Source: JBEKTW01 sp049515655
GTDB taxonomy: Bacteria > Bacteroidota > Ignavibacteria > UBA10030 > SZUA-254
NCBI GenBank assembly: GCA_049515655.1
Contig: JBEKTW010000033.1
Coordinates: 1-53,609, forward strand
Length of the DNA stretch: 53,609 nt
Direction of reading: 5' to 3'
Part shown: one piece after another, positions 35,201 through 43,030 of the stretch
How positions within the stretch are numbered: the stretch's first letter is position 1
Layout: every line of letters begins with the position of its first letter
Program-made: the position numbers and the translations under genes
The notes under the pieces: model-generated
Database searches by the model: none
What the model was told of the DNA's origin: nothing
What the model saw: the letters and a program-made list of their open reading frames with translations, nothing else

Positions 35201-35680
35201 GGATTGATTGACGCGGCTGCCGGTGTTGTACTTCCCTGTGCTGTCGATCCCGCACCACCAGGAATGCGTGGGCGAGACATTATCAGCGATCGTCTGGTGC
35301 CAGAGAGTGTCGGAAGGTGTGTCGACGGTCCAGCCATTGACGCCCCTCTCCATGTCGTCGAGGAAGTAGACGCCGTTGGAAGTTCTGAGTTGTTTCTTGA
35401 AGACGATCTGTGCCTTGTGAATTGCCGCCTTCGAAGGAGTTTTTACAGTTCGTTGTTTATGTGCACGGAGCTTTTGTTTGCCGGCCTGCTGCCGCGTTTC
35501 TTGAACCCGCTGCGGATGCGACCGTTTGACGATGTGGACATTCCCCGCTGCGAAGGATAGGCAGCATGTCGCGAACAGGATCATCGCGATAAACGAAAGG
35601 CGAGAATATGTACCAAGAGAGTTCGTGACAGAATCTCCTTCAAGCAAGTAAGATAGGACAATTGCAGTCAGGTCCTGCAA
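32225..35680 (-). CDS. Secreted SdrD-like multidomain protein with T9SS domain
   Basis: About 1151 residues if the TTG at 35680 is used. The start is uncertain: a good 'gaaggag' site lies near 35640 with no in-frame ATG or GTG close behind, and the first in-frame ATG gives only a very short signal ('MILFATCCLSFAAG'). A jelly-roll domain follows ('LDDMERGVNGWTVDTPSD', about residues 105-265). Then come four SdrD B-like, Ca-binding-type domains recognised by 'YFDINRNGAQDPNEP', 'FNDANHNGIWDSSE', 'FNDLNGNGVKDTGEPG' and 'FNDANKNGARDSGESG'. The long C-terminal part ends in 'LLQNYPNPFNPTTTIEF', the T9SS sorting domain. Probably a large surface protein; no enzyme signature is visible. Confidence 0.85.
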   Translation of the reverse strand: MQDLTAIVLSYLLEGDSVTNSLGTYSRLSFIAMILFATCCLSFAAGNVHIVKRSHPQRVQETRQQAGKQKLRAHKQRTVKTPSKAAIHKAQIVFKKQLRTSNGVYFLDDMERGVNGWTVDTPSDTLWHQTIADNVSPTHSWWCGIDSTGKYNTGSRVNQSLISPSIDLTGATLPINLVFNENFITERGKDFCTVGVSTDSGATWNELRTDTNSCSGNSGGWIITDFDLSYYANQTINIRFHFDTGDELSNDFPGWYIDNVVVFTGGTIAGVTYFDINRNGAQDPNEPPLDDGDWKITATGSLFSETTWPDDQGMYSFVLPTGTYTLTEELDPGWTQISPSSGNWQITIASQDSVMTANFGNWHPYVTLSGHVFNDANHNGIWDSSETLVPNQEVEIDGSEYFDLFTDSSGYFSSAVTDTGEYHVWEDFSGYQTLPPRGDEYDVLVHDLVTNYTDLNFGNYYPPPYGKTCAIGGWIFNDLNGNGVKDTGEPGVARIWVSLSDDTAAVTYTDSTGHYSFDSLYPGYYYIAVVTKPPNWIISSPGRTRGFNMIGGFVVDTANFAEVPAPRSASVSGQCFNDANKNGARDSGESGIGVWTIILTGVDFDRHFYKKEVTTDGSGNYFIDSLWAGSYMLSESLRTRWVQTLPPDFRYLSIRLDSATHLTSADFGNSYDSTFSAGYRTFIPDSIAHAMSYDGKKYGTAINKLLVTQATFTVTFMNNVRLKPRVAATGMQITFKYPIIDSLVVAPPAGQTFNDARTTVVLTFPGGLDSGQAALIGGVCANPKPTTTLKQNVSHAYWTFPGVSKTASYTPRSLNSMPLPYMMPNAVDMLMAAMVGHTVQVGLSRDKHSSHTVLMKHYTDVTKSLVDSRGNMHTGTPTCLGTYTGGASITRQASSLPPSMQNNMLFAEAVALKVNLLASVRGVTPLSFGDLIFDEGGGNPFNGKSIQFIAGVLDQYMSSYRDTIGLDHCQMPTGYEWFDPVSLYQTIRKIDSAFCGPMDYTSWKPGGSKPSLTLTAVKAVTDIPYIHIDSSFSAAGKNKPVAAVAAPEPDRFELLQNYPNPFNPTTTIEFYMKQPGVVTLKMYNTIGQEVATLIDQEAMEDGWQQIEFSTEGRSFASGVYFYRIEVEVSANNDEGTAAQHFSSVKKMLMIK

Positions 35681-35727
35681 TTACTTTACGCGTCCTTGTT
35701 TCTCCTCAGTTCTCACAAATCTGATAG

Positions 35728-35945
35728 GCCCCCGTTGCCGGGTAGTAGTGCGGAATGCAGAGCTCCCGGCAATACTGTACTAATAATATACCCGTGAAAT
35801 CATCCAATGTCAAATCTCATCGAAATAGTCTTTCGAAGAGCGTTAATCGTTTTCGGAGAAAACAGTCCGATTATCCTGAGGTTGCGGGGTGGTCTGAACC
35901 ATGATTTGGGGGATTATTGGATTACCATGATGAAAGATGTAGGAT
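35728..35945. repeat. Dispersed intergenic repeat, copy B
   Basis: 'cccccgttgccgggtagtag' then 'aataatatacccgtgaaatc', 'catccaatgtcaaatctcat', 'cagtccgattatcctgagg' and 'ggtctgaaccatgatttggg' + 'attaccatgat'. The same order of blocks is found at 45098-45315. The surrounding 35681-36111 gap contains no gene that I can support. Confidence 0.8.
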
Positions 35946-36111
35946 AACGGGTCACCCTGACCGAATCCTGAGCGAGCCCGGAGCGGAGCGAGGGGGAGTC
36001 TCCGCCGGAGGCGGATGCGCCTTCCACCAAAAGGATGGCGGACAGGCTGGCGCAGAAGGGTGCCCGCAGCGGCAATTTGCAAACAGCGCATCATGCGGCT
36101 TACCAGCTGTG

Positions 36112-37920
36112 CTATTGGCCGGCTTTTCTCTTGAATTCGTATTCGCCAGACGGGTCGATCTGCTTCATCGAGACCACCTTCCCATCTTTGACGATGAACT
36201 CGAATACAAAGTCGGAAAAGGCCTGTATTCGGAATTTCCTCGACTTGTATGGAATGAGCTTGTACACCGGCTGTCCCGGAACACTGAAATAGAGAGCGTT
36301 GTCGCTCTTGAGCGACACGTCAAAGGTGGAGCCTGCATACTCGTACTTGCCGGTGTATACCTGCAGTGTCTTCGGGTCGCTGAGCGATGCGTCCGGCTTG
36401 CGCACGAACGCCGCTTCGGATTCATCCAGCGACATCACAGCCTGAGAGATCTCCCCCTGCGGGTTTGTCTTGAAATTCACCGACCACTGTCCATACTGCT
36501 CGTCGTTCGGCGTGTCGAACCTGTCAAAATGATAGTGCTTCAGCGGAAGCACAATCTTGTGGAAATCAAATTGGAGCGAGGAGTCATTCATCGAGATCTT
36601 CAGGATGCCGTACGCGGGATGTTCGTACTCGCCGGCATAGTCTGCAAGCGGATGCGAAGGTACGGTATGAGGAACCCGCTCTCCACCGGACTTCTGTCTT
36701 CCTTCCTTGTCCAGCTTCCTGGCCTCCGTTCGGTCCTTCAGGCGGCGCTCGCTCCACGGCGTTTCAGAAAGTCCGAGCAGACGCTCATAAACGTTGTAGC
36801 TGATTACGTTGTATAATGGCGCGCTGTGGTCGCCGATGACGAAGACGATCACTCCAACGCTGTCATACGGCATGCACGAAACCTGGGAGTGGATGCCGTC
36901 GAGGTCTCCGCCGTGGTACGCAAGGTAATGTCCCCTGTACGAGGCAAACCATCGTCCCATTCCATAGACGGAGTTAAGGATCTCATTGTATCCCCGCTCC
37001 TCCAATTGCGTATTCGGCATTGCGATGGACGGCGCGAGAGTGGCTCTCACAACATTTTGGGGAATGACCTGTTTGCCCCCGTACATTCCATTACTCATCA
37101 AAGCGATCAGCCATTGAGAGAGGTCGTTGATGTTTGAAATGATGGAGCCCGCGGAACCGATCCCCTGCGCCTCTTCATAATACGGAATTCGATGGAGGAC
37201 GGTCGTATCGCGCTTCTCATTGAATGGAACAAAGTGATCGGGCTGTTTCAGCATCTCCTCGATACTGAAAACCGTGCTGTTCATGTCCAGCGGTCTGAAA
37301 ATATGCTCTCGGACGAAGTCTTCCCACGTTTGATGGGTCAGGTATTCAATGACGTAGCCGGAGGCGGCGTACATCATATTGTTATACAGTAAACCCTGCC
37401 GCAGGGGCTGGCTTGGTTCAAGGTATTTGAGACGGTCAAAAAGCTCCTTCCGTGAGAAATCCGATTTATACCAGATCATGTCATGACGCGAAATGCCTGT
37501 ACGATGCGAAAGCATGTCGCGGATCGAGACGGTGTTGTTGAGATCTTCGTTATAGAATTGTATGATCGGGACATATTGCCGCACCGGTTTATCCCAGTCC
37601 AATTTCCCCTCATCGACCAGCATGCCGACAGCAATAGAAGTGAAGAGCTTCGTGTTCGACGCGATCTGGAAAAGTGTATTGGGTGTCACGGGGAGTTTCT
37701 TTTCGTAATCGCGGTAACCGTATCCTTTGGCAAACACGAGGCGATCCCTCACGACAATGCCAACTCCCGCTCCGGGTGTGTTCCAATCCTTGAGAATCTT
37801 CTCCATGTAGCTGTCGAAGTCCCCAAGCTTCCTCTGGATGTTGTTGTCCTGGGCTTCTACTCTCAAGGCAAGAGAGAAACATGCCAGTATCACGAAAATC
37901 GTTTTTCTTTGTGCGTTCAT
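36112..37920 (-). CDS. Class-C beta-lactamase-fold serine hydrolase with DUF3471-like C-terminus
   Basis: A secreted penicillin-binding-protein-like hydrolase of about 602 residues. The start at 37920 follows 'agaaaggg' and gives a signal peptide ('TIFVILACFSLALRVEAQ'). The active-site serine is in 'ASNTK' (S88, K91). 'YNNMMYAASGYVIE' supplies the catalytic Tyr, and 'YHGGDLDGIHSQ' is the HxG box. The last 130 residues fit the beta-barrel DUF3471 appended to many such hydrolases. It may be an esterase or D-amino-acid peptidase; true beta-lactamase action cannot be assumed. It lies 38 bp after the M1-like peptidase gene and is probably co-transcribed. Confidence 0.87.
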   Translation of the reverse strand: MNAQRKTIFVILACFSLALRVEAQDNNIQRKLGDFDSYMEKILKDWNTPGAGVGIVVRDRLVFAKGYGYRDYEKKLPVTPNTLFQIASNTKLFTSIAVGMLVDEGKLDWDKPVRQYVPIIQFYNEDLNNTVSIRDMLSHRTGISRHDMIWYKSDFSRKELFDRLKYLEPSQPLRQGLLYNNMMYAASGYVIEYLTHQTWEDFVREHIFRPLDMNSTVFSIEEMLKQPDHFVPFNEKRDTTVLHRIPYYEEAQGIGSAGSIISNINDLSQWLIALMSNGMYGGKQVIPQNVVRATLAPSIAMPNTQLEERGYNEILNSVYGMGRWFASYRGHYLAYHGGDLDGIHSQVSCMPYDSVGVIVFVIGDHSAPLYNVISYNVYERLLGLSETPWSERRLKDRTEARKLDKEGRQKSGGERVPHTVPSHPLADYAGEYEHPAYGILKISMNDSSLQFDFHKIVLPLKHYHFDRFDTPNDEQYGQWSVNFKTNPQGEISQAVMSLDESEAAFVRKPDASLSDPKTLQVYTGKYEYAGSTFDVSLKSDNALYFSVPGQPVYKLIPYKSRKFRIQAFSDFVFEFIVKDGKVVSMKQIDPSGEYEFKRKAGQ

Positions 37921-37958
37921 GTTATTTCCCTTTCTGAGTTGTTCGATTATTCTCATGA

Positions 37959-39959
37959 TCATCTGCGTTTAAAAGGTTTCTGGAGGCGCTCTTCTACCCA
38001 CGTTCGATTGATCACCATTCCGTATTGATCGTGCCCAATTTGGTGACCTGCTTCATTTTTCAGTGCCATCCTATACTGCTGGATTGCGTCATCTCGCCGG
38101 CCAAGGATATCGAAAATATGTCCTTGCCAGACATACGCTGCGAACTTCGAGGTCGTGCTATCGGCGGACAACTCTGCCGTACGCCGAAATGCTTCCAGCG
38201 CCTGCTGATAGTACTCTCCGTCGTACAACATTAGTCCAAGCTTGAACCAGATATCCTCACTGGTCGGTTTCAACTCTCGTGCTTTGTTGAACACAGCAGC
38301 GGCCTTTCTTCCAGCTCCAGACCATGGAAGCTCTTCGATCGCTTTTGTCAATTCCTGGGCTGTCATCTCCGGAGGTGGAACGATCAACGCAAGCTCGCTA
38401 TCCGGGTCGATTCGAACTTGTTTGAGAGGCGCTTTGCTGACGAACTCCAGAACGTTGACATCCAACTGGCGGTCGGTGACTTTTTGCTGGGACGTTCCGT
38501 CTTCAAACCAGGCGACGACGGGCACGGGCATTTTAATTGTTCCGAGGCGCTCAACTGAAACGGTTGAGACATACCGGCCATCGCTTTCGATGCTGTTCTG
38601 AGAAGCGACCTGATATGAGAGATACTTGTTCGAATGCACCCATTGATCGAAGAACCATCCTAAGTCTTCTCCGCTTTCCGATTCGCACATATGCTGGAAC
38701 TCGGCCGCCCCTAACCGGCCTCCACCAAACTCCTTCAGACAGCGCAGGTAAATCCTATTGAATTTTTCTTTCCCCAGGTAATTCGCCAGAGCGCTCACGA
38801 TGCTGAAGCCCTTTCCGTGTGTCACAATATTGTTGAAATCAAAATCTATATCCTCCCACTGCTCGGGCGTAATGGCAACGGTCGTATTCACATGCTGTAA
38901 CACCCCTTCCCGGTATCTTGCCATAAGTTCCCTGTGCATTTGTAAACTCAATCCTCTGGCACGGACGTACTCTCTGTCGGCGTAGATTCCTAATCCAATC
39001 CAGAGCCAGCCCGGGACATCTTTTTCCAGGACGTATGCACCCCAGTACATGTGGCCGATTTCGTGTGCAGTGATCCAACGCCAATGAATCTCCGGCATTT
39101 CAGACATTCGCCCTTCCCCGTGGATTACGCTCAGAGATGTCGCCGCCGGATATCCTCCCATAGGTCTTTCGGCCCCCGGAACGATGTCCAAACTCTTGTA
39201 TGGATAGAATCCAAAATACTGGCGGTAGAAATTGATGACATCGACGGCAGTTTTAAGAACGAGACGCGCACATTCTTCACCGCGCTGGGTGAATAGACAT
39301 CGGACGAGCACGTCGCCGGCATTCGCTTCGGCAACGTGCAAGCCTTTACCGAGAAATAATCCGAACGTAGCAACGTTTTCGGCATGATAGGCATGCGTCT
39401 TCTCATTCAGACGACCGCTTGTTGCCAGTGCATACCCCGGAGGGACCTCGATCTTGACATCGAAATCATCGTGGGTATTAATCCCCCACCACAACCTTGG
39501 GAACCATTCTGTCCACGTTCTATAATGATTCTCGCCGGGCAGCGACAGTGAAAGGCTGAAGTTGATTGTAAGTGTTATTTGTTCACCTGCCGAAATTTTG
39601 GGCGGCAAGTCAAACAGGACGGGAGAAGGGATAGTGGCCTGTCCTGAATCCGTCAGTATGGGGACCGATGTTCCATCGATGAGAATTTTTAGAGTTTGGC
39701 GGCTGTTAACCGACCAATCCAGTGCCAGCCGGGAGAGCCGCTCTGACGATTTGTTCTCGAAACGTATAACTTCAGTTCCGATCAAACTTTCTGAAGCGGT
39801 GTCGATACGGCACTCAATCGAGTAATAGGCTCGCGGAGGAACGCGAGGGACCCAAAAACCAGCTTTTGAGGTATTTTCCTCTTTGGCTACTCCTATTTCC
39901 AGAGTAATGCCGAGCAATAGAGGGTATATCATAATGAGGAAGAGATATCTTCTAAGCAT
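37959..39959 (-). CDS. M1-like metallopeptidase homologue with TPR tail
   Basis: About 666 residues. The ATG at 39959 is chosen for the 'aaggag' site and the signal peptide ('YLFLIMIYPLLLGITLEI'). The N-terminal beta domain and the gluzincin helix 'AHEIGHMYWGAY' (HEIGH at about 299-303) fit family M1. Where M1 enzymes carry the third zinc ligand in 'WLNEGF', this protein reads 'WLWIGLGIYADRE', so the Glu is replaced by Ile (about residue 321). The peptidase may be inactive or use another ligand. The C-terminal 120 residues form TPR units ('EDIWFKLGLMLYDGEYYQQA', 'FAAYVWQGHIFDILGRRDDA'). The gene starts 48 bp past an attC site, so it may be the edge of the second cassette cluster. Confidence 0.82.
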   Translation of the reverse strand: MLRRYLFLIMIYPLLLGITLEIGVAKEENTSKAGFWVPRVPPRAYYSIECRIDTASESLIGTEVIRFENKSSERLSRLALDWSVNSRQTLKILIDGTSVPILTDSGQATIPSPVLFDLPPKISAGEQITLTINFSLSLSLPGENHYRTWTEWFPRLWWGINTHDDFDVKIEVPPGYALATSGRLNEKTHAYHAENVATFGLFLGKGLHVAEANAGDVLVRCLFTQRGEECARLVLKTAVDVINFYRQYFGFYPYKSLDIVPGAERPMGGYPAATSLSVIHGEGRMSEMPEIHWRWITAHEIGHMYWGAYVLEKDVPGWLWIGLGIYADREYVRARGLSLQMHRELMARYREGVLQHVNTTVAITPEQWEDIDFDFNNIVTHGKGFSIVSALANYLGKEKFNRIYLRCLKEFGGGRLGAAEFQHMCESESGEDLGWFFDQWVHSNKYLSYQVASQNSIESDGRYVSTVSVERLGTIKMPVPVVAWFEDGTSQQKVTDRQLDVNVLEFVSKAPLKQVRIDPDSELALIVPPPEMTAQELTKAIEELPWSGAGRKAAAVFNKARELKPTSEDIWFKLGLMLYDGEYYQQALEAFRRTAELSADSTTSKFAAYVWQGHIFDILGRRDDAIQQYRMALKNEAGHQIGHDQYGMVINRTWVEERLQKPFKRR

Positions 39960-40006
39960 GATTAGTTCTCCTTTTGTTTTTTTAGGTCCGGGGCTTTTCG
40001 ATAGCT

Positions 40007-40138
40007 GGCATATAACGGCTCGCAAACTAACGCAACAGTTTTCTGAATCTATGTATAAACTAATCGCCGGTGAATAAAACTGACGAGCGAGGCTTTATCT
40101 AACCGTGACCGTTCGAGCGTCTTTAAAGTGTTATGCGT
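40007..40138 (-). other. attC: Integron attC site, reverse-oriented array
   Basis: Read on the minus strand, it opens with 'acgcataacac' (R'') and closes with 'gagccgttatatgcc' (R'). It holds the shared centre 'aaagcctcgctcgtcagttt' and right arm 'agaaaactgttgcgttagtt'. It resembles the first array's sites but faces the other way. The left-hand arm pairs less well than in the first array. Confidence 0.75.
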
Positions 40139-40164
40139 TCATGGCCGCGAGCGGGCAGTTGCAA

Positions 40165-40314
40165 ATGGTTCACAAATTCGTTAACTTTGACGGTACTTCA
40201 TTTCTAGTTCTGACAAGTGGGTTCATGAAAAAACAACAGAAAACCCCTTTGCGCGAGATCGAATTGGCGCGCGAACGGCGGACCGGTTATCTTCAACAGA
40301 AGGAACAATTATGA
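40165..40314 (+). pseudogene. Truncated RelE/HigB-type toxin
   Basis: Only the C-terminal half of a RelE/HigB-like toxin remains: 'FLVLTSGFMKKQQKTPLREI' then 'ELARERRTGYLQ' are the family's end strands and helix. The first 55 or so residues that normally precede are missing; the frame runs back into the attC site at 40007-40138. It ends in an ATGA overlap with the antitoxin gene, as in intact pairs. Loss of the 5' part at a cassette edge suggests a recombination or deletion event. Confidence 0.72.
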
Positions 40315-40589
40315 GCGATGTCGAACGATACATTGAAAAGCGTAAGAAACGTAGTCCGAAGTTTGCCGAGAACTTTGAATCTGGGTACGAAGCGTTCGAA
40401 TTCAGTGTGATGCTCCGCCAGGCAAGAGAACGAGCAGGTATCACGCAGGAAACGATTGCGAAGAGGCTTCGCACGAAAAAATCTGCTATTTCTCGAATTG
40501 AGAACCATGCCGAGGACATACGTCTTTCCACTTTAGAAAAATATGCCAACGCTCTTGGCAAAAGACTGAAAGTTCAGCTCGCCGATTGA
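40311..40589 (+). CDS. XRE-family HTH antitoxin (HigA-like)
   Basis: A 92-residue protein with a complete Cro/C1-type helix-turn-helix ('RQARERAGITQETIAKRLRT' and 'KKSAISRIENHAEDIRL'). It is a probable antitoxin and repressor of the truncated toxin gene in front of it (4-bp overlap, toxin-first order as in higBA). The orientation is opposite to the surrounding minus-strand array, the same arrangement as the Doc/AbrB pair in the first array. With the toxin broken, it may survive as an orphan antitoxin or regulator. Confidence 0.88.
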   Translation: MSDVERYIEKRKKRSPKFAENFESGYEAFEFSVMLRQARERAGITQETIAKRLRTKKSAISRIENHAEDIRLSTLEKYANALGKRLKVQLAD

Positions 40590-40615
40590 TCTTTCCACGC
40601 CGCGCACGGGCATGA

Positions 40616-40660
40616 CGCTGAACGTTTCGGCAAACAACGCAATACTTTTGTGAACTTATT
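40616..40660 (-). other. attC: Partial attC site (right arm), degraded
   Basis: On the minus strand, 'gttcacaaaagtattgcgtt' + 'gtttgccgaaac' + 'gttcagcg' is the right half of the attC family seen in this window (compare 'ttcgcaaaagcattgcg' + 'ttgtttgccgacac' + 'gttagcc'). The R' core reads GTTCAGC rather than GTTRRRY, and no good left arm is visible between here and the DUF3795 gene. The site is probably inactive. Confidence 0.65.
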
Positions 40661-40704
40661 ATGTGCCTGTGACCGGCGGCGGCCGTAGACAATCGTGATA
40701 GGCT

Positions 40705-41064
40705 TCAGCTAATGCTTCTCATAGCTTCGAGACGTGTTCGAGCAGCAGGATCAGTCTCGAAATGTTTTAGAAGCTTCTCACACGCATAGTCAACACAGAA
40801 AGCACAGTTCGTCAGCTTCTTGTCGATTGCACACCTTCTGATTTCGCATCTTGCGCAACCCGAGAACAATCTCTCCGTTTGCGAACGGCATCCATCGCAA
40901 TCGGTAACGTCTTGAGGTTGAAGGTTCATGCCGTACTGTTGGGAACAGATGCGAACGATTTCGAGCCTCATCGTTTGCTGTTTGGATCGGTTCTGCTCCA
41001 AAGTTGCCAGATGAATTGGGCAACTCTCACAGTCCAAACCGCAAAATGCTATCATAGTACCCAT
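40705..41064 (-). CDS. DUF3795-like cysteine-rich protein (cassette gene)
   Basis: A 119-residue protein that starts 'MIAFCGLDCESCPIH' after three residues and contains further cysteine pairs ('CDGCRSQTERLFSGCARCEI', 'CAFCVDYACEKL'). This is the pattern of the DUF3795 family, small proteins predicted to bind a metal. The function is unknown. It begins 24 bp after the stop of the outer-membrane protein gene and is followed by a degraded attC, so the two genes may form one cassette. Confidence 0.82.
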   Translation of the reverse strand: MGTMIAFCGLDCESCPIHLATLEQNRSKQQTMRLEIVRICSQQYGMNLQPQDVTDCDGCRSQTERLFSGCARCEIRRCAIDKKLTNCAFCVDYACEKLLKHFETDPAARTRLEAMRSIS

Positions 41065-41088
41065 ATGTGGTTAGTTGCAGTTGCCGCG

Positions 41089-41706
41089 TTAGAAAGTCGC
41101 TCCAAGTAAGATTTCAAAAGATCTGTTCTTCACCGTAAGGTTCTGATTTTGGAAGACATTTCCAAAACTTGGACTGAAACGACCTTCAACGAGGAAATCG
41201 GGAGCAGAGAAAATGGAGAATTGAATCCCACCTCCAAGGGCCGCTCCAGCATCAGTTGACGAATAATTCAATGACGCGTCGGTTTTCCCTAACAACAAGT
41301 CAAGACGAGGACCAAGAAAGACATAGGGAGTAAGGCCGCCGATATCAAATTGAACTTTCCCTAATACGGGTATCGAAAGATAATCGAGTCGTGGCCTGAT
41401 CGTTATGTATCGTCCCGTGCCGTCGGGTTGAGCAGGTGTAGTTTCCTGTAGGGAGGTTGAATAGCCTTTTTGAATGTAATGGAGTTCTGTCAACAAACTC
41501 AGGTTTGCGACACGAAAACATTCCACGAACCCTCCAATGTCTAGACCCCAACGATACGACGTGGGGTTGGAAACTTTGATTGTGTAGTCAAATGTCTCTG
41601 TGGCCGAAATTGTACCGGCTTTGAAACCGTAGTTACTGACGATTTGAGATTCGACAACAGATACAAGAAGAATCATCAATACAAAACTTATTGCAACATT
41701 TGTCAT
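41089..41706 (-). CDS. Outer-membrane beta-barrel protein (cassette gene)
   Basis: About 205 residues. The start is at the ATG at 41706 ('gaggtaatgtt' in front); the open frame extends further upstream only by reading through the attC-like site. Signal peptide 'MTNVAISFVLMILLVSVVES'. Mature sequence has alternating strands ('LLTELHYIQKGYST', 'YLSIPVLGKVQFDIGGLTPY', 'LLGKTDASLNYSST') and ends in an aromatic residue ('EILLGATF'), features of an eight-stranded porin-like barrel. Its role is unknown. Confidence 0.8.
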   Translation of the reverse strand: MTNVAISFVLMILLVSVVESQIVSNYGFKAGTISATETFDYTIKVSNPTSYRWGLDIGGFVECFRVANLSLLTELHYIQKGYSTSLQETTPAQPDGTGRYITIRPRLDYLSIPVLGKVQFDIGGLTPYVFLGPRLDLLLGKTDASLNYSSTDAGAALGGGIQFSIFSAPDFLVEGRFSPSFGNVFQNQNLTVKNRSFEILLGATF

Positions 41707-41726
41707 AACATTACCTCGTGGCAATT

Positions 41727-41813
41727 GCAACCAACGTTTACGCAAACCGCCAGCCGATCCAATTGCAGTTCCGGCTACATAGTCGCCAGAACCCGCCCAT
41801 CCGTTGTTAGGTT
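41727..41813 (-). other. attC: Short attC-like site
   Basis: On the minus strand the stop codon of the dehydrogenase gene lies in 'cctaacaacgg' (R''-like). About 80 bp later 'gcgtaaacgttggttgc' gives an R'-like core GTTGGTT. The inner arms 'gcgggttctggcg' and 'ggctggcggtttgcg' pair only in part. The site lacks the long centre of the other attCs. Its position between two minus-strand genes supports the call. Confidence 0.5.
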
Positions 41814-42784
41814 TCACTACGATGTTCCATCGTTATTACTACTTTTCCTCTCGCGTGTCCTTCTTCAAGATAACGGAGAGCTTCAACCACGTCGCTTAAC
41901 GGGTAGCGTCTATCTATGACGGGCACAATCTTACCGGCTTCCAGAAAATCTTTCAGAAGAACCAAATCCGTCTTGTTTAGCTTCGCCACAAAGAAACACA
42001 TCTTCCTGCTCCCGATGAGTGAAAGTAACGGTCCCAGTAACATAGCTTGGAAAATTTGAGCCCACCCACCTCCGGCCATGACGTAAATCCCGTCCTGACC
42101 CAGCGCACGCCTGTAATCGAAAATCGAATGATATGCGTTGGCAGCAATAATCAGGTCATAACGCTGCCCATTTTTGGTGGAATCTTCTTGAGTGTAATCA
42201 ATGACTTGATCTGCGCCAATCGATCGCGCCGTGTCCACATTCCTCGTGCTGCACACGGCAGTGACTTCAGCCCCGAACGATTTGGCAATCTGGACCGCGA
42301 ATGTACCCACACCGCCAGACGCGCCATCAACGAGAACCTTGTGGCCTCGCCGGATGCGTCCCTTGTCACGAAGACCCTGAAGGGCAGTGATTGCCGCCAC
42401 AGGGACAGAAGCCGCTTGCTCAAACGTCACGTTAGCTGGTTTCATGACCAATGCCGACTCGGAAGTGCACGCATACTCGGCAAAGGCCCCACGGCACGAG
42501 CCGAACACCTCGTCGCCTGGTTTGAACTGGGTTACGTTCCTGCCGACCGCTTCAACCTGGCCGGCCACATCAACGCCTGGTCGTGTGACCTTCGGTTTGC
42601 GCAAGCCCCCGATCATAAGGCGCGTAAACAACGGTTTACCTCTCATGATGCGCCAGTCAAGTGGATTTACGGATGCCGCACGAATTCTTATCAAGACCTC
42701 ATCGTCCTTCGGGGCAGGTTTTGCTACCTCCGTGTACTGAAGAACATCAGGGGGCCCGTATTCCGTGTATATGATCGCTCTCAT
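41807..42784 (-). CDS. Zinc-independent NAD(P)H quinone-oxidoreductase-like dehydrogenase (cassette gene)
   Basis: A medium-chain dehydrogenase/reductase of about 325 residues. The start at 42784 follows 'ggaagga'. The GroES-like half ('RAIIYTEYGPPDVLQYTEV') and the Rossmann nucleotide site 'GASGGVG' (about 154-160) are clear. The zinc-binding Cys/His set of alcohol dehydrogenases is absent, so it is a quinone- or enal-reductase type using NADPH. It lies between attC sites at 42887-43022 and 41727-41813, giving a single-gene metabolic cassette. The substrate cannot be told. Confidence 0.88.
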   Translation of the reverse strand: MRAIIYTEYGPPDVLQYTEVAKPAPKDDEVLIRIRAASVNPLDWRIMRGKPLFTRLMIGGLRKPKVTRPGVDVAGQVEAVGRNVTQFKPGDEVFGSCRGAFAEYACTSESALVMKPANVTFEQAASVPVAAITALQGLRDKGRIRRGHKVLVDGASGGVGTFAVQIAKSFGAEVTAVCSTRNVDTARSIGADQVIDYTQEDSTKNGQRYDLIIAANAYHSIFDYRRALGQDGIYVMAGGGWAQIFQAMLLGPLLSLIGSRKMCFFVAKLNKTDLVLLKDFLEAGKIVPVIDRRYPLSDVVEALRYLEEGHARGKVVITMEHRSET

Positions 42785-42886
42785 AAGTCCTTCCTGCAAA
42801 CTATTTCGACCGGGTGGTTTTTTGCGTGTAGCTTATTGTTTGATACGTGATGCCGCAAAACGCCTTATGAAAATGAATCCTTGCTT

Positions 42887-43022
42887 GCACATAACGTTCA
42901 CCAAGACAACGCAGTGCCGCTGCGAACTATGAACGATTTATTTTTTATGAGCAGCGGCATTGAGCGACCTCTATAATCATCTATCAACAAAGAGAGCGAC
43001 GTTGTTTTGGTTGTTAGCTGCC
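42887..43022 (-). other. attC: Integron attC site, reverse-oriented array
   Basis: On the minus strand it starts 'ggcagctaac' (R'') and ends 'gaacgttatgtgc' (R'). The arms 'aaccaaaacaacgtcg' and 'actgcgttgtcttggtgaac' pair well with offsets. The centre has 'gaggtcgctcaatgccgctg' and its partner 'gttcgcagcggcactgcg', the same plan as in the first array. It lies 9 bp after the NatB stop codon. Confidence 0.88.
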
Positions 43023-43030
43023 GTTTGCAT

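Noticed and set aside
35917..36816. 299-codon plus-strand open frame
   Set aside because: Overlaps dispersed repeat copy B and the serine hydrolase gene in antisense; no domain visible.
41066..41093. Possible attC between the outer-membrane and DUF3795 genes
   Set aside because: 'ctaacgcggcaactgcaacta' on the minus strand has a core-like start, but the gap is too short for paired arms and a right core.
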